Origin: Terrimonas sp.
GTDB lineage: Bacteria; Bacteroidota; Bacteroidia; Chitinophagales; Chitinophagaceae
Direction: 5' to 3'
Assembly (NCBI RefSeq): GCF_003075435.1
Contig: NZ_QCZJ01000014.1
Span: 62,001 to 126,000 of the forward strand
Length of the DNA: 64,000 bases
The notes beneath the pieces were generated by a model that was not told where the DNA came from, did not search any database, and worked only from the letters and a program-made list of their open reading frames with translations. The position numbers and the translations under genes are program-made. Of this stretch, positions 45,549 through 55,084 are shown piece by piece. Within the stretch, counting starts at the first letter, position 1, and every line of letters begins with the position of its first letter.

Positions 45549-47963
45549 ATGAGGAGTGGAATTATTGGATTTGCTTTTGTACAAGCCGCAATTGTATCGC
45601 TGCCCGCAACAGCCCAGGTAAAGTTAAAAACAGATTATCCTATACAACCTGTAGCATTTACACAAGTGCAAATAACAGATAATTTTTGGGCGCCTAAAAT
45701 AAAAGTAAATGCTGAGGTAACGATCCCCTACACATTGGATCAATGTAAAAAGCATGGGCGAATAGATAATTTTCTTGTTGCTGCAGGAAAGAAAAAAGCG
45801 GATAAACTTTCCGAATTTACTTTTGATGATACGGATATTTACAAAGTAATTGAAGGCGCATCGTATAGTTTACAGGTAAGCAAAAACGATCAATTAGGAA
45901 AATACCTTGACACATTAATTGCTATTATTGCCGATGCCCAGGAACCGGATGGGTATCTCTATACTTTTCGCACAGCTAAAGTTACTAACCCGCATGAATG
46001 GATAGGAAGCAAACGCTGGGAAAAAGAAGAAGACCTGAGCCATGAATTATATAACTCCGGGCATTTGTTTGAAGCCGCTGTTGCACATTACCAGGCAACA
46101 GGCAAAAAGAACCTACTGAATATCGCTGTTAAAAATGCAGACCTGCTTGTTAAAATTTTTGGTTATGGTAAAGAAGAAAAATTTCCCGGTCACCAGATAG
46201 TTGAAACAGGCTTAACCAAAATGTACAGGGTTACAGGCAAGCAGGAATATCTTGACCTCGCCAAATTCTTCCTTGATCTTCGCGGCACACCCGGGCATTT
46301 GAATCACGAATATAGCCAGGCAGATAAAAAAGTAGTTGACCAGCATGAAGCGGTTGGTCATGCGGTGAGGGCCGCGTACATGTATACAGGCATGGCTGAT
46401 GTGGCTGCATTAACAGGCAATACGGCATACTTACATGCTATTGATGATATATGGAATGATGTAACAGAGAAGAAAATTTATTTGACAGGCGGCATTGGCG
46501 CTACCGGTGCAGGAGAAGCTTTTGGAAAAGCCTACGACCTGCCGAATATGAGCGCTTATGCCGAAACCTGTGCCTCTATCGCCAATGTATACTGGAACAG
46601 CCGGATGTTTTTACTGCATGGCGACGCGAAGTATATTGATGTAATGGAAAGAACCTTATACAATGGTTTACTTTCTGGTGTTTCATTAAGCGGCGACAGG
46701 TTCTTTTATCCTAATCCATTGGCTTCATTGGGACAGCACCAACGCAGCGCATGGTTTAGTTGCGCGTGTTGTATTTCTAATATGACCAGGTTTCTGCCTT
46801 CCATGCCGGGTTATGTATATGCGCAAAACAAAAATGAGCTGTTTGTAAATCTGTTTGTAGGTAGTAAATCTCAAATTAAATTACCGGCAGGTAGTATCAC
46901 CATTATTCAAAATACCAACTATCCCTGGGATGGCAAAAATGAGATAACTATTAATCCGGCATCAGCGAACACTGCATTTGCATTGCATATACGCATACCC
47001 GGCTGGGCATTGAACAAACCAGTACCCGGAGATCTGTATAGCACGGAACAAACACCGGACAATGTACAGTTGCTGCTAAATGACAAAACGGTACCAGTGA
47101 ATATGCAAAAAGGATTTGCTGTATTAAACAGGAAATGGAAAAAGGGCGACAAGGTTACACTGATACTACCGATAACGGCTAAACGAATACTTGCAAATGA
47201 TAAAGTTGACGCAGATAAGAACAGGTTTGCATTGCAACGCGGCCCACTGGTATATTGTCTTGAGGGTCCTGACAATAAGGATTCTGCCGTAATGAATATT
47301 GTAGTTAAAAAAGATGAAGTCATAACAGCTGTTTACAAACCGGAATTACTGAACGGGGTAACGGTATTGGAAATGAAAGGCAGCTCAACCAAACGCCAGT
47401 TAAACAGTGATGCATTATTGCACAGTGAACAAATGGTAACCGCTATTCCTTATTATGCATGGGCTAACCGCGGAGCGTCTGAAATGGAAGTATGGATACC
47501 TTATAACGAATCAGCGGCAAGGCCTAAGCCAGCCCCAACCATTGCAAGCAAGAGCGCTATTACAGGTTCTGTTACCAACAAGCGCATGTTGCGGGCACTG
47601 AATGATCAGTACGATCCACAGGATTCGCAGGATGCAAGCGCTTCTTACCTACATTGGTGGCCAAAGAAAAACAGTTCAGAATTTTTGCAGTACGATTTTG
47701 ATAGCGTATATACCATTTCATCATCCAGCGTATATTGGTTTGATGACGCGCCTTTTGGCGGATGTCGTATTCCCGTATCCTGGAAATTGCTCTATAAGAA
47801 AGAGGGAGAATGGCTACCGGTAAGAAATACCTCGCCATACGAAATATCGAAGGATAAATACAACACGGTAAATTTTGAACCGGTTACCACTACAGCATTA
47901 AAACTCGAAATTCAACAGCCGGTTGAACATTCTACGGGAGTGCATGAATGGATGGTGAAGTAA
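45549..47963 (+). CDS. Glycoside hydrolase family 127 (beta-L-arabinofuranosidase, DUF1680)
   Basis: 804 residues with a signal peptide (ends PATAQ). The GH127 catalytic set is intact by position: Glu339 and Cys341 in AYAETCASIANVYW, and Cys407-Cys408 in FSCACCISNMTRF, the zinc-thiolate cluster that carries the nucleophile (HypBA1 has E338, C340, C417, C418). An (alpha/alpha)6 barrel occupies about 40-420, beta domains follow, and a discoidin-like end is visible at about 670-804 (SASYLHWWPKKNSSEFLQYDF, TALKLEIQQPVEHSTG). It releases L-arabinofuranose from plant glycans or extensin-type side chains. Faces an S9 peptidase and a second DUF1680 enzyme. Confidence 0.92.
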   Translation: MRSGIIGFAFVQAAIVSLPATAQVKLKTDYPIQPVAFTQVQITDNFWAPKIKVNAEVTIPYTLDQCKKHGRIDNFLVAAGKKKADKLSEFTFDDTDIYKVIEGASYSLQVSKNDQLGKYLDTLIAIIADAQEPDGYLYTFRTAKVTNPHEWIGSKRWEKEEDLSHELYNSGHLFEAAVAHYQATGKKNLLNIAVKNADLLVKIFGYGKEEKFPGHQIVETGLTKMYRVTGKQEYLDLAKFFLDLRGTPGHLNHEYSQADKKVVDQHEAVGHAVRAAYMYTGMADVAALTGNTAYLHAIDDIWNDVTEKKIYLTGGIGATGAGEAFGKAYDLPNMSAYAETCASIANVYWNSRMFLLHGDAKYIDVMERTLYNGLLSGVSLSGDRFFYPNPLASLGQHQRSAWFSCACCISNMTRFLPSMPGYVYAQNKNELFVNLFVGSKSQIKLPAGSITIIQNTNYPWDGKNEITINPASANTAFALHIRIPGWALNKPVPGDLYSTEQTPDNVQLLLNDKTVPVNMQKGFAVLNRKWKKGDKVTLILPITAKRILANDKVDADKNRFALQRGPLVYCLEGPDNKDSAVMNIVVKKDEVITAVYKPELLNGVTVLEMKGSSTKRQLNSDALLHSEQMVTAIPYYAWANRGASEMEVWIPYNESAARPKPAPTIASKSAITGSVTNKRMLRALNDQYDPQDSQDASASYLHWWPKKNSSEFLQYDFDSVYTISSSSVYWFDDAPFGGCRIPVSWKLLYKKEGEWLPVRNTSPYEISKDKYNTVNFEPVTTTALKLEIQQPVEHSTGVHEWMVK

Positions 47964-47979
47964 AATACCCTCCCCCCGG

Positions 47980-48003
47980 CCCCTCTCCACGAGTGGACAG
48001 GGG
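47980..48003. repeat. GC-rich palindrome after the GH127 gene
   Basis: CCCCTCTCCAC (47980-47990) and GTGGACAGGGG (47993-48003) form a hairpin with one mismatch and a GA loop. Such CTCTCCAC palindromes look like an interspersed repeat unit. Confidence 0.65.
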
Positions 48004-48147
48004 TACCCAAATTCAAATCAGGTTGATGATTTGCGTGGGGGGGCGTTTGTAAATCTAAAAGTTTGACGAATATTTTAAACACTTGCCCTGTTATATTCAA
48101 TAGCTGATGCGGTAGTTATATAGTTTGGAATCATTCAACAGCACCGT

Positions 48148-48167
48148 CCTTCTCCGTGCGGAGAAGG
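48148..48167. repeat. Perfect palindromic hairpin after the S9 peptidase gene
   Basis: CCTTCTCC (48148-48155), loop GTGC, GGAGAAGG (48160-48167). It lies in the 220 bp between two convergent genes, 15 bp from the S9 peptidase stop. No T-run on either side. Confidence 0.7.
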
Positions 48168-48182
48168 TTAAGAGAATGAGGC

Positions 48183-50462
48183 TTACTTATTCCTGTCCGG
48201 CGGATCAACTCCCAGCAAATGTTTTACAAAAAAATCTCTTTTCTTAACCCTTCCGTATGGGCCGCCATCACTGTGGCCAAGACCAGGAATTGCCAGGAAA
48301 TCAAAATGCTTTTTTGCTTTGATAAGCGCATCTGCTACGCGATAGGTAGACTCCGGTGGCACATTGGTATCTGCCTCTCCTACTATCAATAACAGGTTGC
48401 CTTTTAATTTATAGGCATTGGTAACATTTGATTGTTCCTCATAATGCTTACCCACAGGGTATCCCATCCATTGCTCATTCCACCATTGTTTGTCAACACG
48501 GTTATCATGACAGCCACATGCTGAAACCGCGGCGCTATAAAACTCAGGGTGGAACAATAAGCCACCGAGTGAATTTTGCCCGCCTGCAGAAGTTCCATAC
48601 AACCCTACCCTGTTTGCATCTACATAAGGATATTTTTCTGCCAAGGCTTTTATCCATAATATCCTGTCTGGAAAACCTGCATCAGCAAGATTGTGCCAGC
48701 ATACATCATGAAACGCTTTCGACCTGTTGCAGGTACCCATGCCATCTATCTGCACTACTATAAAACCGAGCTCAGCAAGGCTTTGCATTTCTCCACCGGT
48801 GGTAAAACTTTTCGGTACAAAAGCATCCTGCGGACCGGCGTATATATTTTCAATTACAGGGTAACTTTTTGTTGAATCAAAGTTTGCAGGGCGAAATACC
48901 ACCCCCCATATATCTGTTTTTCCATCGCGTCCTTTTGCATAAAATGGTTCTGCAAAACGAAAACCGGCTTTCAGGTATTCCGTTACATCTGTTCTTTCTA
49001 TTTCCGAAATTTTCTTTCCGTCAGACGACCTGCGCAGTTCAATTACCGGTGGAATATTTATTTGTGAATAAGTATCCAGATAATATTTCTTACCAGGAGA
49101 ATATGCTATCGTATGATTTCCTTTTTCCGGCGTAAGCTCCAGCAGGTTTGAACCATCAAAATTTATACGGTAATAATGTACAAAATAAGGATCTTCATCA
49201 GCATGCAGTCCGCTTGCGCGAAACCATATCTGCCTGCTCTTCGCACTAATGCTGTCAATATCCCGTACTACCCAATCTCCTTTTGTCACCGGTTGCATTT
49301 CGCCTGTGAGTGAATTAACGAGATATATATGCCGCCAGCCATCTTTTTCGGTTGCCCATATTATTTCATTTGTTTCAGGCAGGTATTCCGTATATATTTT
49401 TTGCTCGTAAATAAAGGTATTGGTTTGTTCATCCACTATTATTTTTGTTTCACCGCTCTTAACATCTACATCAATAATGCGAAAGCGTTGATGCCCGCGA
49501 TCTACTTTCTCATACAGAAGATGTGTTGCATCATCTTTTCTCCAGTTAAGATAAGGCTCAGGAAAAAAATCAATGATCTCCGTGTTTATTTTTGTTGTTT
49601 TCTTTTCCATAACCGAAAAAGCAAACATTTCGTAGGTAGTAAAAGGATCGCCAGGCTGCTTATATTCCTGCGATTTTAATTGTCCCCTGGTAGTGTTAGC
49701 TTGTGAAGTGAGCACATAATACACAAGCGAATCTTTGTATGGTGTAATCTTATACCCAACAACATATTTACTATCCGGCGACCAGGCTAAAGAACCATAG
49801 GGCTTTTCTGCTGTGCCGTCTGTTGTATATTGAATCGCATCGTCTCCGTTAACAGGTTGAATAAAAACATTACCTTCTTTAATAAAAGCCATTAATTGTT
49901 TATCAGGCGAAATGCTGTCTGTTTTATATCCCCACCAGCGGCTGCGCCTGTTATTCCTCCGCCACCACGGAATAGTTTGCGCTTCATTAGCGATTACCGT
50001 TCCGCTATCAGTTACTGCATAAGTACCCAGGTCACAATGCCACACTTTATTATTCATTTCAAAAGCCATGGAATGCTTTTTCCTGTTCACCTTAATATTG
50101 GTGAGCAATAATTTTTGAGGATTGAAATTTTGTCCTGTTTGTTTTGAAAGAGAAGCCGAGAGCTTTACATGATCAAATAATGGCTGCCTTTTTCCGGTAG
50201 CCACATTTACCAATACATATTCACGCACACTGTCTTTAAAAGCTCTCCTGTACCAAAATGCTTTCCCGTCATCAAGCCATGTTGGCTGTACGGTAAGGTT
50301 AAAAATTTTACCGCGGTTGATCGTACTGTCAGATACCGCAGCCTGCCTGTACCGTTCCAGCATTTCTTCTCTTGTTGGTTTATAGGCAGGATTTGTTTGC
50401 TGTGCAAAGAGTGTAGCTCTTAATGCTATAAAACAGGTAAGAAATAAGATTTTTTTCAGCAT
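48183..50462 (-). CDS. S9 family prolyl oligopeptidase / dipeptidyl peptidase IV-type peptidase
   Basis: 759 residues from ATG 50462 (MLKKILFLTCFIALRATLFAQ, a signal peptide); an ATG at 50477 adds five residues. The N-terminal half is a DPP-IV-type propeller (about 80-500). The C-terminal alpha/beta-hydrolase has Ser in LYGTSAGGQNSLGG (about 625), Asp in IVGEADTNVPP (about 695) and His in GLGHSDGG (about 730). It should cleave Xaa-Pro or similar dipeptides in the periplasm. Placed between two arabinofuranosidase-type genes, it may act on hydroxyproline-rich arabinosylated glycoproteins; that is inference. Confidence 0.9.
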   Translation of the reverse strand: MLKKILFLTCFIALRATLFAQQTNPAYKPTREEMLERYRQAAVSDSTINRGKIFNLTVQPTWLDDGKAFWYRRAFKDSVREYVLVNVATGKRQPLFDHVKLSASLSKQTGQNFNPQKLLLTNIKVNRKKHSMAFEMNNKVWHCDLGTYAVTDSGTVIANEAQTIPWWRRNNRRSRWWGYKTDSISPDKQLMAFIKEGNVFIQPVNGDDAIQYTTDGTAEKPYGSLAWSPDSKYVVGYKITPYKDSLVYYVLTSQANTTRGQLKSQEYKQPGDPFTTYEMFAFSVMEKKTTKINTEIIDFFPEPYLNWRKDDATHLLYEKVDRGHQRFRIIDVDVKSGETKIIVDEQTNTFIYEQKIYTEYLPETNEIIWATEKDGWRHIYLVNSLTGEMQPVTKGDWVVRDIDSISAKSRQIWFRASGLHADEDPYFVHYYRINFDGSNLLELTPEKGNHTIAYSPGKKYYLDTYSQINIPPVIELRRSSDGKKISEIERTDVTEYLKAGFRFAEPFYAKGRDGKTDIWGVVFRPANFDSTKSYPVIENIYAGPQDAFVPKSFTTGGEMQSLAELGFIVVQIDGMGTCNRSKAFHDVCWHNLADAGFPDRILWIKALAEKYPYVDANRVGLYGTSAGGQNSLGGLLFHPEFYSAAVSACGCHDNRVDKQWWNEQWMGYPVGKHYEEQSNVTNAYKLKGNLLLIVGEADTNVPPESTYRVADALIKAKKHFDFLAIPGLGHSDGGPYGRVKKRDFFVKHLLGVDPPDRNK

Positions 50463-50551
50463 ATAATCATTAAACATTTATCAATGATGAATTCCAAAAC
50501 ATTAATTATAAACGGTATCTGCAGATTGCACTATCGTCTATTTACTATTGC

Positions 50552-52918
50552 CTATTCATTCCCGCTCACCGTCCTGGCCCTAAATACTCTCCCTGCTGTT
50601 TTATCATAGTTAGCTTCTACCTTTACGGTTACCCGGGTTTTACCAGAAATCAGTTGTGCAGGCAGCTCATAAAATTCATTATAAAATTTTCCTGTTTCTC
50701 CACCTTTCCATTCTACTGTTTTAATTTTTTCACCATCAACCACAATGTCAAATTTCCGGTCTTTATCATCGCCTATATATACAAACATTAAACGGTTGGT
50801 CACAGATGGATCAACCTTCATTTCAAAGGTAAAATAACTTCCCTTCCTTGCTTCTCTTCCGTTTATGCCCAATGCATCACTCACATACGATCTTTCACCT
50901 GCGGTTAAATTATGATCGCGTTCCGGCTGCATTTCACCAATACGGAAATAATCAATCGTCATATCTTCAATTTCTTTCTGTTGCTTCTTTTCTGCTTCAT
51001 ATGTTACCTGGCGTGTCTGCCATTGCGCTTCCGTAAAGAAATCCCAGTATACATTATAGTACTCCTGCGATACCGCATAAAAAGGTTTTAATGCAACATC
51101 TTTGGGTTTCCCGGCTTTATTCAAATTAAAAGCGAGCGTTGAAGTATTTGTTTTTTCAATCCATACTTCCGGATCACGATTATCTGTCATTAATACGGGC
51201 ACCCCATATACAGGGTCAGGCATTTCGTTCCCTAATATGCCTGCAAGCAACACAGGTCCGTACAACAACGCTATCCTGTCTTTATTGTCAGGCATACTTT
51301 CCGTATATAACTGCATCGGAAATTCAACAGTTATTTTATCATTGTTCTTCCAGTACCTTGTAACAGTTAAAAATCCTTCAGTGTCTTTCTGTACCGGCGC
51401 TACCTTACCATTCACCTTTACTATAGCTGCTTGTTTTGCCCACCAGGGCTGGCGGATATGCACGGCAAATGATGTCCTTTTTTTAGGGTGAATGATGATC
51501 TCTGTTTTGTTATCAGATGGGAAACCAGTGTTTTGCTCTACAATTGTATTGTTCGCTTTCCAGTTCAGCGAGGAAGGAATAAAAAGATTCACATATAAGC
51601 TTCCATCTTTTCCTTCAGCATAAATATTCTCCGCATACTTGGAATGATTTTCCATGCCTGTGCCAACGCAGCAGGTAAAAGTATTGAACTGATCACTGAA
51701 TGTTTTGCGGGTACCCATGCGGAGCGGTACAAAATAACACATCATGCCATCTTCATGATTTTGCGAAGCAAGAATATGATTATATAAAGCACGCTCATAA
51801 TAATCACCCAGGGCAGCACTGGGCTGCCATGCAAACAAATGCCTTGTCAGCTTCAGCATATTATAGGTATTGCATGTTTCGCTTGTATTATCACTCAGCC
51901 TGTCATTAAGCTTATCTTCTTCACCGCAATACTCATAATTACTGTTGCCGCCGTTCACATAGGTGTGATGATGCACCATAGTTTGCCAGAAAAAAGACGC
52001 GATGGTTTTATCCCGTTCATTTCCGGTCAGCTCATATTGTCTTGCACTGCCAATAGCTTTTGGCACCTGTGTATTGGAATGTTTGCCCGGCATCGGATCA
52101 GTTTTTTCCGATAAAGGCTTCATCACAAAGTCATCAAAAAATTTATATGAAAGATCAAGGTATTTTTTGTTGCCCGTAATGCTGTAAATATTAGCCAGCA
52201 CATCATTCATGCCGCCATATTCACAACGAAGCATTTGCTGGATCTGCGTTTCGTTTAAATTTTTAAGCACATCACCTGTCCAGTCTGCCATACCGGTAGC
52301 CACCTTAAGCGCTGTGGTATTGTTGCAGTATAAATATGCATCTACTACACCACTGATCACTTTATGTACCGTGTACCAGGGCGACCATCCTCCGTTCAAA
52401 TCAAAACCTCCTGATTTTATTTCTCCTCGTTTCAGCTTCCCGAAAATAGAATCTTCATTTGGTATGGCGCCTACATACCCGGTTTTCCTTGCCTGCTGGC
52501 ATCGCAATAATTCATTACTGATATAATCAACCCTTCGCTTAAATTCAGGATTACCTGTAGAAGCATAAAACATGGCGCAGGCAGAAAGGTAGTGCCCTAA
52601 TGTATGCCCGGCAATACCGTCACTTTCCCATCCACCGTATACAGGCGCTTTTACAGGCAAGCCGGCATTTTTATAGAAATTGTGCAGCAACCGGTCGGGT
52701 TCAATCAGCAACAAATAAGCCGAATCCTTTTGCATAGCATTTTTAAAGGGACTATTACCCGTTAACCTTATATCAGCAAGGTTGAATGCATATGCCTGTA
52801 TATCAGCAACAGGCGCAACTTTAATTACAGCATTGTTTTTTTCAGGAACATAAGATTGCGCTATAGACTGCACAAAACAAAAACCACATAATGCCGTAAA
52901 GATTACTTTTCTCTTCAT
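50552..52918 (-). CDS. DUF1680 family glycoside hydrolase (GH127/GH146-like)
   Basis: 788 residues, signal peptide ending SIAQ. The catalytic set is again intact: Glu347 and Cys349 in SETCNTYNML and Cys416-Cys417 in FTCCVGTGMENHSKY. Other family blocks are WESDGIAGHTLGHYLSACAMFY and GGFDLNGGWSPWYTVHKV. The sequence differs strongly from the GH127 at 45.5 kb and fits better with the GH146-like branch; the C-terminus carries an extra beta domain (DUF4986 and a jelly-roll-like end near 640-785). Probable beta-L-arabinofuranosidase with a different linkage preference. Transcribed just upstream of the S9 peptidase (74 bp gap). Confidence 0.9.
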   Translation of the reverse strand: MKRKVIFTALCGFCFVQSIAQSYVPEKNNAVIKVAPVADIQAYAFNLADIRLTGNSPFKNAMQKDSAYLLLIEPDRLLHNFYKNAGLPVKAPVYGGWESDGIAGHTLGHYLSACAMFYASTGNPEFKRRVDYISNELLRCQQARKTGYVGAIPNEDSIFGKLKRGEIKSGGFDLNGGWSPWYTVHKVISGVVDAYLYCNNTTALKVATGMADWTGDVLKNLNETQIQQMLRCEYGGMNDVLANIYSITGNKKYLDLSYKFFDDFVMKPLSEKTDPMPGKHSNTQVPKAIGSARQYELTGNERDKTIASFFWQTMVHHHTYVNGGNSNYEYCGEEDKLNDRLSDNTSETCNTYNMLKLTRHLFAWQPSAALGDYYERALYNHILASQNHEDGMMCYFVPLRMGTRKTFSDQFNTFTCCVGTGMENHSKYAENIYAEGKDGSLYVNLFIPSSLNWKANNTIVEQNTGFPSDNKTEIIIHPKKRTSFAVHIRQPWWAKQAAIVKVNGKVAPVQKDTEGFLTVTRYWKNNDKITVEFPMQLYTESMPDNKDRIALLYGPVLLAGILGNEMPDPVYGVPVLMTDNRDPEVWIEKTNTSTLAFNLNKAGKPKDVALKPFYAVSQEYYNVYWDFFTEAQWQTRQVTYEAEKKQQKEIEDMTIDYFRIGEMQPERDHNLTAGERSYVSDALGINGREARKGSYFTFEMKVDPSVTNRLMFVYIGDDKDRKFDIVVDGEKIKTVEWKGGETGKFYNEFYELPAQLISGKTRVTVKVEANYDKTAGRVFRARTVSGNE

Positions 52919-53391
52919 AAAAAATATTTTTCAAAATCAGGCGGCTACCAATCATTCAAACAGGGATGTCGCTTTTAAGTTGAATAATTATACAGTTTTC
53001 CTTAGTGCTTGTAGTAAAACACAAACACGCTCCTCCGTCATTATAACTAAGCAATACGGAGATTGTAGTATAATCACTTTTACGCGAGGGAGAAACCTGC
53101 CTGCGGCAGGCAGGTCTGCCCGGGCTTTGGCATTAATGCTCAACTTTTGTACTACAACCCGGCAGATTTCTCTCCCGCCGCAATATACCTTGAATGCAGT
53201 CTTCATAAGGCGGGATCAAAATGACCATGCCGCAATCGTCTTTTTTAAAGCAAAATCCCTGATCATCCAAACTTAAAAAGCCCTCGGTAAAAAGAAGATG
53301 AAATATTTATCTATTTATGTTTGGATTTTAACCGGTTAAAATATATTCAGGAATGAATAAAATATAAACGCCGGTTTTGCCGGGCAACTTT
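52919..53391. repeat. Structured intergenic repeat element with nested inverted repeats
   Basis: A 512 bp gene-free gap. A near-perfect palindrome of CCTGCCTGC type is at 53096-53114. Around it, GCGAGGGAGAAACCTGCC (53084-53101) pairs with GGCAGATTTCTCTCCCGC (53161-53178), flanked by TTGTAGT (53064) and ACTACAA (53151). A further small hairpin is CTCCGT...ACGGAG (about 53033-53061), and a second TTGTAGT lies near 53010. Antisense reading frames here are short and unconvincing. This looks like an interspersed, folded repeat (REP/MITE-like) and not a gene. Confidence 0.65.
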
Positions 53392-53399
53392 TAATTTTG
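53392..53399 (+). promoter_or_regulatory. -7 box before the FAD oxidoreductase gene
   Basis: TAATTTTG fits TAnnTTTG and ends 31 bp before the ATG at 53431. No -33 TTTG at the right spacing was found. Confidence 0.42.
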
Positions 53400-53430
53400 C
53401 AACCTGCAAAACTACAATCCCTACAAAACA

Positions 53431-54681
53431 ATGAAAAATATAGTGATCGTTGGCGGAGGCATTATGGGTTTAAGCTCCGCGTTTTACCTTCAGAAATCAG
53501 GGCACAATGTTACTGTTATAGATAAAAATGATTTCTTAAACAACTGCTCATACGGTAATGCAGGATATGTTTGTCCCAGTCACTTTGTTCCGCTGGCTAC
53601 ACCAGGTATAGTATGGCAGGGTTTTAAATGGATGTTCAATTCGCAAAGCCCGTTTTATGTGCAGCCTTCTGTAAAAAGCGCGTTAATCGACTGGGGGTTA
53701 AAATTTGTGAAAAGCGCCAATGACAGCCATGTAGCTGCTTCGGCTATACCTTTGCGTGATATCGCTTTGTTGAGCCAGAAAGAATATGAAAAATGGCAGG
53801 AAATACCCGGTTTTGACTTTGCCTATGAACACAAAGGTTTGCTCGAGATATTTCAAACCGAGCCTGTTGGAGAACATGCCTATCATACTGTAGAAAAAGC
53901 AAAAGCAATAGGACTGGATACCGTTTTACTTAACGCGGAAGAACTGCAGCAATTAGAGCCTCAAACAAAAATAAATGCCCTGGGCGCTATATTATTTAAA
54001 TGCGATGCGCACCTATACCCGCAAAAATTAATGCACGGTCTTCTTAATTTACTGAAACAAAGTGGCGTACGGTTAATACCGGACGAGGCTGTTATAAAAT
54101 TTGAAAAAAAAGGGAACAGCATCAATAAAGTGATCACGGCAAAAAACGCGTATGATGCCGACTATATTGTTATTGCAACCGGTGCATGGTCAAGGGAGAT
54201 AGCTGCACTGGCAGATACAAAAATCCCTTTGATGCCGGGTCGCGGTTATTCTATTACGCTTGAAAATTCACCATATAAAATAAATCATCCTGCTGTATTA
54301 ATGGAAGGAAGAGTAGCGCTCACTCCTATGGACGGGAACAAAATACGCTTTGGCGGCACTATGGAAGTTGTACCTACCAGCACCCCACCCCGTTACAAAA
54401 GAGTAGAAGGAATAGTGAATGCAGTAAAACGTTATTATACAGCATTTGATATTCCCATGCCTGCTGAAAAAGATATATGGTATGGGTACCGCCCCTGCTC
54501 CGCGGATGGATTGCCCTATATTGGTAAAATAAAAAAGTATAATAATGTAGTTGTTGCTACCGGCCATGCAATGATAGGCTTAAGCACCGGCGCAGGAACA
54601 GGAAAATTGGTTTCCGAAATTGTGAATGGTGAAAAACCAAGCATGGATATAAAGCCGTTTGAAGTGGAAAGATTTGATTAG
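53431..54681 (+). CDS. FAD-dependent D-amino-acid dehydrogenase (DadA/hydroxyproline dehydrogenase-like)
   Basis: 416 residues of the DAO fold. The FAD-binding GGGIMGLSSAFYLQKSGHNVTVIDK lies at 8-32; CSYGNAGYVCPSHFVPLATPG near 40-60 is the DadA-type substrate region; IATGAWSREIAAL and RPCSADGLPYIGKIKKYNN with the GHAMIGLSTGAGTGKLVSEIV end complete the fold. It oxidises a D-amino acid, or cis-4-hydroxy-D-proline, passing electrons to the membrane. The hydroxyproline idea fits the nearby arabinofuranosidases (arabinosylated hydroxyproline proteins) but is not proven. A decayed copy of its last 105 bp lies 0.7 kb downstream. Confidence 0.9.
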   Translation: MKNIVIVGGGIMGLSSAFYLQKSGHNVTVIDKNDFLNNCSYGNAGYVCPSHFVPLATPGIVWQGFKWMFNSQSPFYVQPSVKSALIDWGLKFVKSANDSHVAASAIPLRDIALLSQKEYEKWQEIPGFDFAYEHKGLLEIFQTEPVGEHAYHTVEKAKAIGLDTVLLNAEELQQLEPQTKINALGAILFKCDAHLYPQKLMHGLLNLLKQSGVRLIPDEAVIKFEKKGNSINKVITAKNAYDADYIVIATGAWSREIAALADTKIPLMPGRGYSITLENSPYKINHPAVLMEGRVALTPMDGNKIRFGGTMEVVPTSTPPRYKRVEGIVNAVKRYYTAFDIPMPAEKDIWYGYRPCSADGLPYIGKIKKYNNVVVATGHAMIGLSTGAGTGKLVSEIVNGEKPSMDIKPFEVERFD

Positions 54682-54899
54682 GATTGGGCTATCCATAATT
54701 TGCTTTGAAAATCCTTTAAAGTTATTATGTCCTTAAACATAATATAGCTATCACCCTGAATTGTAGTTTCCGGAAGTTTATTTTATTCCAGCAATGCTGG
54801 TATTATATTATTTACATCAATCTCTGCGCTTATCTTCTTTTACTTTTTACAGCTAAATAACGATAGCGATACTATAATAAGAAGTGTGAGTTTTTTATA
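54678..54899 (-). pseudogene. Lipoprotein pseudogene
   Basis: On the minus strand the frame from 54899 reads KKLTLLIIVSLSLFSCKK, a textbook lipoprotein signal, but the start codon is missing (TAT where ATG is expected; losing one G from ATG explains it). An in-frame TAA comes right after SCKK, and a second TAA follows PALLE. After these stops the frame stays protein-like (KISAEIDVNNIIPALLE; then NKLPETTIQGDS, MFKDIITLKDFQSK) until a TAA at 54678-54680, overlapping the end of the oxidoreductase gene. This is a dead gene of about 70 codons. It begins 2 bp after the small membrane protein gene. Confidence 0.75.
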
Positions 54900-54901
54900 G
54901 C

Positions 54902-55084
54902 TCAGTTTTTAGTTTTAATAAACTTGATTAATGAGTATATACTGACCACCATAAACATCAATATACATCCCAATGTTACAAAAAAGAAAAAATCAAAGGC
55001 GGGAGAATGCTTAATCCGTAGAATGGAGGTTATCATGGTTAACACCATCATGGTAATACCAGAGTATAAAACTGCAAGTTTCAT
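54902..55084 (-). CDS. Small two-helix membrane protein
   Basis: 60 residues with two hydrophobic helices (AVLYSGITMMVLTMITSIL and FDFFFFVTLGCILMFMVVSIY) joined by a short polar loop (RIKHSPA) and ending with basic KFIKTKN. The layout is like the small GldL-like membrane proteins seen in Bacteroidota. Coding is supported by composition and topology but no family is certain. It sits just upstream of the lipoprotein pseudogene on the same strand; both may come from one inserted or decaying segment. Confidence 0.55.
   Translation of the reverse strand: MKLAVLYSGITMMVLTMITSILRIKHSPAFDFFFFVTLGCILMFMVVSIYSLIKFIKTKN

Noticed and set aside
52980-53276. Two overlapping short frames on opposite strands
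   Set aside because: Both run through the nested inverted repeats at 53010-53181; their sequence reflects the palindromes.
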